The notes beneath the pieces are model-generated. The model had not been told where the DNA came from. It was given only the letters and a program-made list of their open reading frames with translations, and ran no database searches. Positions 36,241 through 43,308 of a DNA stretch of 48,367 nt are shown in pieces. The position numbers were made by a program, and so were the translations under genes. Position 1 is the stretch's first letter. Every line of letters begins with the position of its first letter. This DNA is from an uncultured Paludibacter sp. (GTDB lineage Bacteria; Bacteroidota; Bacteroidia; Bacteroidales; Paludibacteraceae): the NCBI GenBank assembly GCA_937927845.1, contig CALFXE010000284.1, positions 1 to 48,367 on the forward strand, written 5' to 3'.

Positions 36241-36336
36241 AGAGACGTCCAATTTGGGCGTCTCTCTGTTTAGTAACCAGGCGTCTCTGTGTTTAGTAAC
36301 CAGGCATCTCTCTGTTTAGTAACCGGGCATCTGTAC
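36241..36336. repeat. REP-like hairpin followed by three 23-bp tandem units
   Basis: Bases 36241-36265 form the imperfect palindrome agagacg...cgtctct. It is followed by three 23-bp units starting gtttagtaac at 36268, 36291 and 36314, which end in degenerate copies of the palindrome arm (gcgtctct, gcatctct, gcatctgt). The repeat thus seems to have grown by duplicating one arm plus a spacer. It lies 14 bases after rny and may also stop its transcription. Confidence 0.8.
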
Positions 36337-36376
36337 ATCTGAAAAACAAAGGAATCAAATTGGTGGGTAATACCAT

Positions 36377-36808
36377 TTAAAGTCTCACTCGCATAAGTTC
36401 TTCACCTAATTTATGTAGTGTTTTCTCAATCTCTTTTCTCCTTGCTGCCGATGGACGTTTAACATTGCAGGCATAATGTCTCATTACAGCAGGACTGATA
36501 CCTACCCTATTTGCCAATTCAGTTAGATTAATCATAGGAAAAGCTTTTACTAATTCCTGTATGGTATTACGCTGTATATCAGCTTGCTGTTTATTATAAG
36601 TAAAGAAACCTTCAAAACTCACATCCTCATCTATTGCTCTCCAATGAATACCCATAGCCGATAACTCATAATCTTCACGTTCAGCAGGTGTAGCATTTTT
36701 CAATCGAGGAAACCACTCAAAAGGCATACTCTTTACAGAACCATCATTTGTTTCTATGAAAATTCTATCAGCAGAAAACCATAATCTTTTTAAATCTTTT
36801 CGAGTCAT
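36377..36808 (-). CDS. DUF2442 protein with C-terminal helix-turn-helix (antitoxin-like)
   Basis: A 143-residue protein with an N-terminal DUF2442-like domain (MTRKDLKRLWFSADRI, with KSMPFEWFPRL) and a C-terminal DNA-binding helix-turn-helix around residues 85-115 (LTELANRVGISPAVMRHYA). The frame is open to 36856, but the start at 36808 matches the family and leaves four bases after the short DUF4160 gene upstream. DUF4160 and DUF2442 genes often occur as a pair and are predicted toxin-antitoxin-like modules. The palindrome inside the promoter of this pair is the obvious site for this protein to repress its own transcription. The function is inferred, not shown. Confidence 0.75.
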   Translation of the reverse strand: MTRKDLKRLWFSADRIFIETNDGSVKSMPFEWFPRLKNATPAEREDYELSAMGIHWRAIDEDVSFEGFFTYNKQQADIQRNTIQELVKAFPMINLTELANRVGISPAVMRHYACNVKRPSAARRKEIEKTLHKLGEELMRVRL

Positions 36809-36812
36809 ATAT

Positions 36813-36938
36813 CTATGTATTATTAGCTGAAATACTCTTCGCTTCTCCATCACCATAACTCACGTGAATGTGAATCGGCAAGTGATCGTCAGAATAGAAA
36901 TAAAAACGATATCCAAACTCTCTAAACACTTCAGGCAT
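36813..36938 (-). CDS. Short DUF4160 protein (41 residues)
   Basis: This small frame reads MPEVFREFGYRFYFYSDD followed by HLPIHIHVSYGDGEAK, a clear DUF4160 N-terminal half (family motif HxPxHxHV). It ends after 41 residues, whereas family members usually have 75-90. Either a deletion has removed the C-terminal half or this is a compact form. The stop lies four bases before the start of the DUF2442-HTH gene, and a well-formed promoter precedes it, so the pair is one transcript. Confidence 0.65.
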   Translation of the reverse strand: MPEVFREFGYRFYFYSDDHLPIHIHVSYGDGEAKSISANNT

Positions 36939-36963
36939 AAATTTTTCTTTAGCATTAACGTTG

Positions 36964-36994
36964 CAAATATAGTATCATTTTTGATACTACACAA
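36964..36994 (-). promoter_or_regulatory. Promoter with embedded palindromic operator
   Basis: On the minus strand a -33 TTG (36992-36994), a 20-base spacer and the -7 TATATTTG (36964-36971) match the consensus. The spacer contains a perfect 8-bp inverted repeat, tagtatca at 36970-36977 and tgatacta at 36982-36989. A protein bound there would block RNA polymerase. The HTH protein of the same operon is the natural candidate. Confidence 0.7.
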
Positions 36995-37026
36995 CAATTT
37001 AGTTAATTATTTATTTTAGTGATTAA

Positions 37027-37164
37027 GACAAAGAGATACGCACACTAATCGATTCACCAAAAACAATTCATGAAGTAGGCGTTAATGCTTCAAAAACAAT
37101 TGGCAAATCATGGGATAGTGTTGCAGATTTAATGCTTGAAAGATATAATAATCTAATAAGATGA
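37027..37164 (+). pseudogene. Remnant of a glycosyltransferase C-terminus
   Basis: An open stretch of 45 codons begins right after a stop, has no start codon and ends in TGA. It reads LIDSPKTIHEVGVNASKTIG followed by KSWDSVADLMLERYNNLIR. The pattern of I..LI....vG.nA.kti..sWd.va...l.rY..li is that seen at the end of GT4 glycosyltransferases. The rest of the gene is absent. The family call is from memory of the pattern and is tentative. Confidence 0.4.
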
Positions 37165-37188
37165 AATCTTGTATAGAGATTACGAGTT

Positions 37189-37776
37189 TTATACCAGCAT
37201 ATCAGACTTTAAATCTTCATAGAATTTCGCAGAACTAACGTTAATGTAAGGAATCAGCCATAAGAACCCAATACCTAATGTTAAAATACAAAGCAGAAAC
37301 CATCCGATAAATCTTAATCCTAAGAAGAATAATTTCCATTTATAACCATACATCATTTCTTTACTTTTCTTTAATGCCATATCAGCCGATAAAGTTGGGT
37401 CATCAGCCAGTATAAAGAAAGTCATAGCATATTTAAAGGCTGCAACTATTCCCGGAATGATTAGCAATAATGACCATAAAAATACGTATATCGTCATTAA
37501 AAGATAAGCTCCTAATGATTTGCCAAACCAATTAAATCCCTTGAAAAGTTGGCTTAACTCAGCATTTTCACCTCTTGAATACGAAAGTAAAAATATACTA
37601 TAACCCAACAACAGAGGACCTCCGATAATAATTGCAGCTACTGGACCAACTACAGGTCCTAAAGGTGTTACTCCTACAATTACGGCATATAAAAAAGATG
37701 TACCAATAGCAATTCCCCAATTGCCTTTCAATGATTCGAGAGCCATTTGCATTAAAACTGCATTACTTGTTTTCAT
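37189..37776 (-). CDS. DUF975 family integral membrane protein
   Basis: A 195-residue membrane protein whose function is unknown. It opens with MKTSNAVLMQMALESLKGNW, the DUF975 pattern of a short amphipathic helix with LKGNWG before the first membrane span. About four to five hydrophobic segments follow (for example SLLLIIPGIVAAFKYAMTFF and FIGWFLLCILTLGIGFLWLI). The open frame reaches 37902, but the upstream part has no family similarity and covers an unrelated remnant on the other strand, so the start at 37776 is preferred. Neighbours give no functional hint. Confidence 0.75.
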   Translation of the reverse strand: MKTSNAVLMQMALESLKGNWGIAIGTSFLYAVIVGVTPLGPVVGPVAAIIIGGPLLLGYSIFLLSYSRGENAELSQLFKGFNWFGKSLGAYLLMTIYVFLWSLLLIIPGIVAAFKYAMTFFILADDPTLSADMALKKSKEMMYGYKWKLFFLGLRFIGWFLLCILTLGIGFLWLIPYINVSSAKFYEDLKSDMLV

Positions 37777-37893
37777 GATTTTTAATTTTCGTTGATTAAT
37801 ATTTAAAGATTGACAAAAATAGTAAAATATTAATAAACTCAGATATAATTTAAAAGAAAATACAGAAACATAGAAATCACAAATTATACGAAT

Positions 37894-38067
37894 AAAGTAC
37901 AAGAACTTTCAAGGTCACAATTTGTGATCTTGAATAATGGCAGAGGTTATAATATTAAATATGCTCCATTTACTTTTATCAAATTAGGAGTGGCAACGCT
38001 TAATAGTGTACTCAGTTCAAAAACGGCAATTGAAATCAACAGAGGTATAATGAGGGCATTTATATAA
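37894..38067 (+). pseudogene. Remnant of an ORF6N-domain (phage-type) protein
   Basis: An open plus-strand stretch without a start codon reads QELSRSQFVILNNGRGYNIK, then YAPFTFIKLGVATLNSVLSS and KTAIEINRGIMRAFI before TAA. This matches the ORF6N/KilA-N-type pattern in which SQFV is followed by a variable turn, FTEQGVAMLSSVL and AI.vNi.IMRaF. In the family the turn is usually FTEQGVAML; here it is FIKLGVATL, a sign of decay. Only the C-terminal half of the domain is left. It lies just upstream of ssrA and may be residue of a prophage or mobile element. Confidence 0.6.
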
Positions 38068-38125
38068 AAGCAAACTGACGAACCACGTAAACGAATTGGG
38101 TATATTTAATTACACAAATTGAAGT

Positions 38126-38155
38126 TTTGAAAACAAATAAATAATTGTATCTTTG
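38126..38155 (+). promoter_or_regulatory. ssrA promoter
   Basis: A -33 TTTG (38126-38129), an 18-base spacer and the -7 TATCTTTG (38148-38155) match the Bacteroidota consensus. Transcription would start about a dozen bases before the mature tmRNA end. Confidence 0.65.
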
Positions 38156-38174
38156 TGTGTTTTTATACAATTCT

Positions 38175-38569
38175 GGGGCTGTTTGGTTTTGACAGCAGGT
38201 AGAAGGAGTAAGTAAGCATGTCGAGCGGGTGTGGAAACGGCTCGTAAATCACGGTTCACAAAATCATAACTGGCGAAAACAACTACGCTCTTGCTGCTTG
38301 ATCGAATCATAGTAGATCGGCTTAATCTCGGCACAAGGTGCTGAGACGAGACATCCTCCAAAAGCCGTCGCTCCGAGGCTGATGATAAGAGGGTGCAGCT
38401 AAATCGGGGATAGTTTCGGTTTGCCTCGCAACCGAAATGAAAACAAAGAGGATAAGGTAGATGTTGGTGGCTTCGGTCTTGCAACTACTCGAAAACCTAA
38501 GCGAAGATAAACATGTAGAAAGCTTATTGTTTCCTTGTTTGGACGAGGGTTCGACTCCCTCCAGCTCCA
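38175..38569 (+). ncRNA. ssrA: tmRNA (ssrA), tag GENNYALAA
   Basis: This RNA rescues stalled ribosomes and tags the unfinished protein for proteolysis. The tRNA-like part is visible at both ends: the acceptor strand ggggctg (38175-38181) pairs with cagctcc (38562-38568), and the T arm ggttcgactcc precedes it. The message part at 38272-38301 encodes GENNYALAA and a TGA stop, a tag of the Bacteroidales type. The 3' CCA is not encoded. The gene has its own promoter upstream and no terminator before sodB, whose start is 31 bases downstream. Confidence 0.97.
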
Positions 38570-38599
38570 CAAATCGTTTAATTCTTAAAATTACACATT

Positions 38600-39175
38600 A
38601 TGAAATTTACTTTGCCTGAATTACCCTATGCACACGATGCATTAGCACCTGTCATTAGTGCTGAAACTATTAGCTTTCACTATGGTAAGCATCATCAAGC
38701 TTATGTGAACAATCTTAACAACTTAGTACCAGGAACTGAGTTTGAGAATGCCGACTTAGACACAATAGTGAAAAAATCTGACGGTCCTATTTTCAATAAT
38801 GCTGCTCAGATATGGAATCATAATTTTTATTTCCTGTCGCTTACACCTAAAAAAGGTTCTGCCCCAAGTGCAGCTCTTGCTAAGGCTATTGACGAGGCTT
38901 TCGGTTCATTCGATAAGTTTAAAGATGAATTTGCTAAAGCTGCGGTTACTTTATTTGGCTCAGGATGGGCATGGTTAGTAAAAGATGATGCCGGTAAACT
39001 TTCTATCGTGAAAGAAAGTAATGCCGGAAATCCTATTACGAAAGGTTTAATTCCACTTTTGACATTCGATGTTTGGGAACATGCTTATTATATCGACTAT
39101 CAAAATCGACGTCCCGATCATATTAATGCAATGTGGGAACTTGTAGATTGGAATGTAGTTTCTGCAAGATATTGA
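38600..39175 (+). CDS. sodB: Iron/manganese superoxide dismutase
   Basis: The enzyme converts superoxide to hydrogen peroxide and oxygen in the cytoplasm. The 191-residue protein has the four metal ligands His27 (FHYGKHHQAYV), His74 (QIWNHNFYF), Asp157 and His161 (DVWEHAYYIDYQNRRPDHI). The Gln in AAQIWNH is the iron-type arrangement, though the B. fragilis and P. gingivalis enzymes accept either metal, so the metal is left open. It starts 30 bases after tmRNA with no obvious promoter of its own, and a strong bidirectional terminator follows. Confidence 0.96.
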   Translation: MKFTLPELPYAHDALAPVISAETISFHYGKHHQAYVNNLNNLVPGTEFENADLDTIVKKSDGPIFNNAAQIWNHNFYFLSLTPKKGSAPSAALAKAIDEAFGSFDKFKDEFAKAAVTLFGSGWAWLVKDDAGKLSIVKESNAGNPITKGLIPLLTFDVWEHAYYIDYQNRRPDHINAMWELVDWNVVSARY

Positions 39176-39200
39176 TATCAGTAGACAGTACGCATATAAC

Positions 39201-39255
39201 ACAAATCAGACAGATTTACACGCACTTTTCATGGTGTTGAATCTGTCTGATTTGT
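39201..39255. terminator. Bidirectional terminator between sodB and the type IX cargo gene
   Basis: Perfect 16-bp arms acaaatcagacagatt (39201-39216) and aatctgtctgatttgt (39240-39255) enclose a 23-base loop between two convergent genes. Confidence 0.8.
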
Positions 39256-39273
39256 ATTATTTATAAGTGTAAA

Positions 39274-41667
39274 CTATCGCTTTATCAACTTACCTGACAA
39301 AGTTTTTCCTTCTATATTTAATTGGTAGAAATATATCCCCTTATTAAATTGAGAAACATCAATTCTTGAAGAGTTCACAACAGAAGACTCATATACTTTT
39401 CGCCCTTGCAAATCATATAAAGCAATGTTTGCATTATCACCTTCATTCAGATTTACAGATATAAAATCAGAAGTCGGATTAGGGTATAGCGAAATATCTG
39501 ATGAGTTTTTCTTTATTAAACCTGAAGGTTCATGTGATGAATAGTAAATTTTATAATTTGTGTTTTCAACCCAGTCGTTTGTATCATCCGACCATATATA
39601 TTGTAAAAATTCAGTTGCCATATAATTGAAATACATTTTTAATTCATGTGATTCATCTTCTTCACCAAAAGGCAAAATCAACTGATCTCGTTTTACATCA
39701 TAATTTGTTGTTAACACACCTTTCGTTTTCTTTTCCCATGACGATGACAGCGCATTCCACTCATAATATATTTCACTTTCTAAACCATCCGGATGTTGTG
39801 CATCATATGAGTATTCATACTTATTCTGTGGAATAAAATCATCAGACTCATAAGTATAGTTTATCTCTGACACAATTTGTCCTTCATTACTATAACTATA
39901 TTCCACTTTGTCACCATATGTTAATACAAAAGGCACATATTCATCATATTGCAATGTTCTATTCAACTCGCTATGCATAGTAAGTCTGTTTTCGTTATCA
40001 TATTCTCTAATGTCCTCATAATTTAAGTAGAATTGATTGACGTTATAGTCGTAATTACCAAAACCTGAATGTGTAGCATATCCATTCTCATTTTGCTCAC
40101 TATATTGAGCATACACTAATTTCCATTCATTTAAATCGATATCCCAGTTATAGGATTTATAATATGCATAAGAAAAGTCGGCATTATAATCCATTTCGTT
40201 TTTTTGCATGGGAATCCATTCATTCTTAACCTCATCAAATCCTGAATAGTTAGTTGAAGACGTCAGTGATTCATTTGCATTATAAGTATATTCACTTTTC
40301 GTTGTGTTTTGCCAAACATTATTATTAAAATCCCAAGATTGTTGAACTGTCGAAAGCAAGTGCCAATTATCGTCAAATGTGCTGGTTGATTGATCTTGTG
40401 AACTTAAAACAATATTATTCCCATTAAAACGCCAATTCTTAGATGAATAGCCTGTATAAAGTCCTAATTCATTCACATATTTATGCATTTCATGTTGTAA
40501 TACCCATCCATAATCTGTATCTGAAATACTTCTCCATACTGAATCAATTATCAGAGTATCATTTCCAAAAGAATCATACTTAAAAATACGCTTGTTATCT
40601 TCTAACCAATCAGAATTATTACTATTCCAATAATAACTTATAACTGTATTGAAGCTATAGTTAAACCCACTTTGGTAATTCCTTTTAAATCCCAAGTATT
40701 CCTTTTTACTATTATATTCTAACTTATTTGTATCAAAATTCAAATATGATCTTGTTTCAACAACATTAGTATCTGAAACATCCGCAATTATATCATATTT
40801 AATTTCAGACGTAGCTTGCCAATCGTTAGTAGTAGCATCCCACTTATATGAAGCTTGAGACTGAACATCATAAAAGCCCAACACGAAATTAGTTTCATTT
40901 TTTTGTATCCCTATCCATGTTTGATTTTCAGAGTCCCAGCTATAATATGCATTCATTATCTCCCAACCATTTTGATATTGACGTTCATATTTGAAATCAT
41001 ATTCCCAGTCTTTTAATTGTTCGTCCCATCTAAATGAAATCAAACTTGTTTCATTATTATTTCCATCATATTCTCTGATAAATTTCCCCTGACCAAAAGT
41101 CTGATAATTCTCTGTAGTGTAATCATAGTATTCATTAGTCATTTCCATTGCCGTGATATTACCGTTTTCATCATATGCAATAACAGCTTTTGACTCGTCA
41201 AACCACTCTTTCAATGTATCATCCCACGATTGCACATTGTACATTACAGGTAGTTCTTTTTCATTGAAGGTAACTATTGTCTTTCTATTATCCTTCCATG
41301 TAACTAACGTGGTATCAAATACATATGAATTACCAGACACTACATTAAATTGATCGTCATAGTTATAGGCATCCTTAGTTACAGGCAACCATTCATCATT
41401 ATGTTTTACATATAACACCATGCTATCCATATTATATTTCAGTCCATTATCTTCGGATATCTTATATTTCAGACTTTTAGTTTTACTAAGCTTATATTCT
41501 TTTATTATCTTATCTAAACCTTTAATGTCTTTTAAGTCTTGAAACTGTTTTTGGATATTGTGGAAAGTCAAACTCCCAAATTTTGCAGGAGGAATGTCAT
41601 TATTACGTGCAAATATTACTATTGAGAAAAACGTAATAAAAAATGAAATGTAGTAGAATTTCTTCAT
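39274..41667 (-). CDS. Large secreted protein with type IX sorting domain and W-motif repeats
   Basis: A 797-residue exported protein of unknown role. It has a signal peptide (cut after VIFARN or nearby) and a C-terminal type A type IX sorting domain: DISLYPNPTSDFISVNL, IALYDLQGRKVYES and the final GKLIKR. Between them, roughly residues 80-710, lie ten or more degenerate repeats of 40-50 residues, each with a core like SYxWD-x(3-5)-NxW and a following Y-x-Y-(D/N) strand (examples: SYKWDATTNDWQ, YSWDSENQTWIG, YNWDIDLNEWKL). These are probably beta-hairpin units, loosely like YD repeats. It should be attached to the cell surface or released through the PorU/PorV system encoded at 20355-24986. 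Substrate or partner is unknown. Confidence 0.8.
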   Translation of the reverse strand: MKKFYYISFFITFFSIVIFARNNDIPPAKFGSLTFHNIQKQFQDLKDIKGLDKIIKEYKLSKTKSLKYKISEDNGLKYNMDSMVLYVKHNDEWLPVTKDAYNYDDQFNVVSGNSYVFDTTLVTWKDNRKTIVTFNEKELPVMYNVQSWDDTLKEWFDESKAVIAYDENGNITAMEMTNEYYDYTTENYQTFGQGKFIREYDGNNNETSLISFRWDEQLKDWEYDFKYERQYQNGWEIMNAYYSWDSENQTWIGIQKNETNFVLGFYDVQSQASYKWDATTNDWQATSEIKYDIIADVSDTNVVETRSYLNFDTNKLEYNSKKEYLGFKRNYQSGFNYSFNTVISYYWNSNNSDWLEDNKRIFKYDSFGNDTLIIDSVWRSISDTDYGWVLQHEMHKYVNELGLYTGYSSKNWRFNGNNIVLSSQDQSTSTFDDNWHLLSTVQQSWDFNNNVWQNTTKSEYTYNANESLTSSTNYSGFDEVKNEWIPMQKNEMDYNADFSYAYYKSYNWDIDLNEWKLVYAQYSEQNENGYATHSGFGNYDYNVNQFYLNYEDIREYDNENRLTMHSELNRTLQYDEYVPFVLTYGDKVEYSYSNEGQIVSEINYTYESDDFIPQNKYEYSYDAQHPDGLESEIYYEWNALSSSWEKKTKGVLTTNYDVKRDQLILPFGEEDESHELKMYFNYMATEFLQYIWSDDTNDWVENTNYKIYYSSHEPSGLIKKNSSDISLYPNPTSDFISVNLNEGDNANIALYDLQGRKVYESSVVNSSRIDVSQFNKGIYFYQLNIEGKTLSGKLIKR

Positions 41668-41744
41668 AAATTTATGCTTTATAAGTTATTAATTGATTAT
41701 TTTTTCACATAATGATTTACAATCAGAACATTTTTGATGTTATA

Positions 41745-41777
41745 TTTGTTCATACAATGTAAAATGTATTATCTTTG
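41745..41777 (+). promoter_or_regulatory. metK promoter
   Basis: A -33 TTTG (41745-41748), a 21-base spacer and the -7 TATCTTTG (41770-41777) match the Bacteroidota consensus. It puts the transcript start just before the riboswitch-like element and gives metK a leader of about 170 bases. Confidence 0.7.
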
Positions 41778-41789
41778 TGTCGAAATATT

Positions 41790-41839
41790 TGTGGAAAGAT
41801 TTGAATAGCTTGCAACCACAGAAAAAAATGCTAAAAATG
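41790..41839 (+). promoter_or_regulatory. SAM-II-like riboswitch upstream of metK
   Basis: The 5' end of the metK leader has the features of the S-adenosylmethionine riboswitch class SAM-II. Stem P1 is tgtgg (41790-41794) with ccaca (41816-41820). The loop contains gatttgaa and cttgcaa, corresponding to the conserved AUUU and UUGCA. An A-rich linker follows, then atgctaaaaatg, matching the conserved GCUAAAAA. tagc in the loop (41806-41809) can pair with gcta (41830-41833) to close the pseudoknot. The gene controlled makes SAM, so feedback repression is logical. The remaining 115 bases to metK hold no clear terminator, so the mechanism is open. Confidence 0.72.
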
Positions 41840-41953
41840 ATTTTTCTTGCCTTTTTTCCTGTCTCAAGCACCATTTCACTACTTATTTTTCTCAATACTG
41901 ATAAGATATTTTATATTGAATCAATTGTTTAATCATCTTTTTATTAAAATATT

Positions 41954-43234
41954 ATGGGATATTTATTTTCATCAGAATCCGTTTCTGAAGGTCATCCTGA
42001 CAAAGTAGCTGATCAAATATCAGATACTATTCTGGATAATTTATTAGCGCAAGACGCAAATTCGAAAGTTGCATGCGAAACTTTAGTTACTACCGGTCAA
42101 GTTGTAGTTGCCGGCGAAATAAAAACTGAAGCTTACGTTGATTTTCAATCAGTTGTGCGCGAAGTTATCAACACTATCGGCTATACTAAAAGTGAGTATA
42201 AGTTTGATGGTGATTCTTGTGGAATTTTGTCTGCTATACATGAGCAATCAGGTGATATTAATCGTGGAGTGGAACGTGAAAACCCTGAAGATCAGGGCGC
42301 AGGCGATCAAGGAATGATGTTTGGATATGCGACAAACGAAACAACAAACTACATACCTGTGGCTTTAGACTTATCGCATGCTCTCGTGAAAGAATTAGCA
42401 AAAATACGTAGAGAAGGGAAAGAAATGACCTATCTTCGTCCTGATTCTAAGTCGCAAGTAACTGTAGAATACGATGACAACAACAAACCTGTGAAAGTAC
42501 ATACTATAGTTGTTTCAACTCAACACGACGAATTTATTAAAGCCAACGGAAATATCACACAAGAACAGGCTGATACGACAATGCTTACAAAAATTCGTGA
42601 AGATGTAAAAAGTATTCTTATTCCGAGAGTTAAAGCTTTGGTACCGCAATTCAATGAACTTATACAGGACGATTATATTTTGCACGTAAATCCTACAGGC
42701 AAGTTTGTTATTGGTGGTCCGCATGGCGACAGTGGCTTAACCGGAAGAAAAATCATTGTTGACACCTATGGTGGTAAAGGTGCGCACGGTGGTGGTGCTT
42801 TTTCAGGAAAAGACCCATCGAAAGTCGACCGCTCTGCTGCATATGCTGCCCGTCATATAGCTAAAAACTTGGTTGCAGCAGGCATAGCTGATGAAGTATT
42901 AGTGCAGGTTGCCTATGCTATCGGGGTTGCAAAACCTATGAATTTATATATCAACACATATGGCACAGCCAAAATTAACTTCTCTGACAGTCAGATTGCC
43001 GAGAAAGTCTATCAACTATTTGATTTGCGTCCAAAAGCTATCGAAAACAGATTGAAACTTCGTAACCCTATCTATCGTGAAACCGCATCATACGGTCATG
43101 TTGGTAGAACATCAAAGGTTGTAACAAAGAAATTCAAACTCAATGGCGGTAAAGAAATAAACTGTGAGGTTGAATTATTCACTTGGGAGAAATTAGATAT
43201 GGTGGATAAGATAAAGAAAGAATTTGGGGTTTAA
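41954..43234 (+). CDS. metK: S-adenosylmethionine synthetase
   Basis: MetK makes SAM from methionine and ATP, releasing phosphate and pyrophosphate. The 426-residue chain shows the family signatures SEGHPDKVADQISD, GAGDQGMMFGYA and GGGAFSGKDPSKVDRSAAY. It is about 40 residues longer than E. coli MetK, mainly through an insertion in the middle (around 180-215). Its leader carries a SAM-II-like riboswitch, which implies feedback by the product. The next gene, GH15, starts 74 bases later and probably has its own promoter (-7 TATTTTTG at 43259-43266). Confidence 0.98.
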   Translation: MGYLFSSESVSEGHPDKVADQISDTILDNLLAQDANSKVACETLVTTGQVVVAGEIKTEAYVDFQSVVREVINTIGYTKSEYKFDGDSCGILSAIHEQSGDINRGVERENPEDQGAGDQGMMFGYATNETTNYIPVALDLSHALVKELAKIRREGKEMTYLRPDSKSQVTVEYDDNNKPVKVHTIVVSTQHDEFIKANGNITQEQADTTMLTKIREDVKSILIPRVKALVPQFNELIQDDYILHVNPTGKFVIGGPHGDSGLTGRKIIVDTYGGKGAHGGGAFSGKDPSKVDRSAAYAARHIAKNLVAAGIADEVLVQVAYAIGVAKPMNLYINTYGTAKINFSDSQIAEKVYQLFDLRPKAIENRLKLRNPIYRETASYGHVGRTSKVVTKKFKLNGGKEINCEVELFTWEKLDMVDKIKKEFGV

Positions 43235-43308
43235 ATTCATTTTTAGTCCCGACTTTGTTATTTTTGTTGAATTGTAACAAAATACTTGATAACTAAAAAT
43301 GTAAGAGT

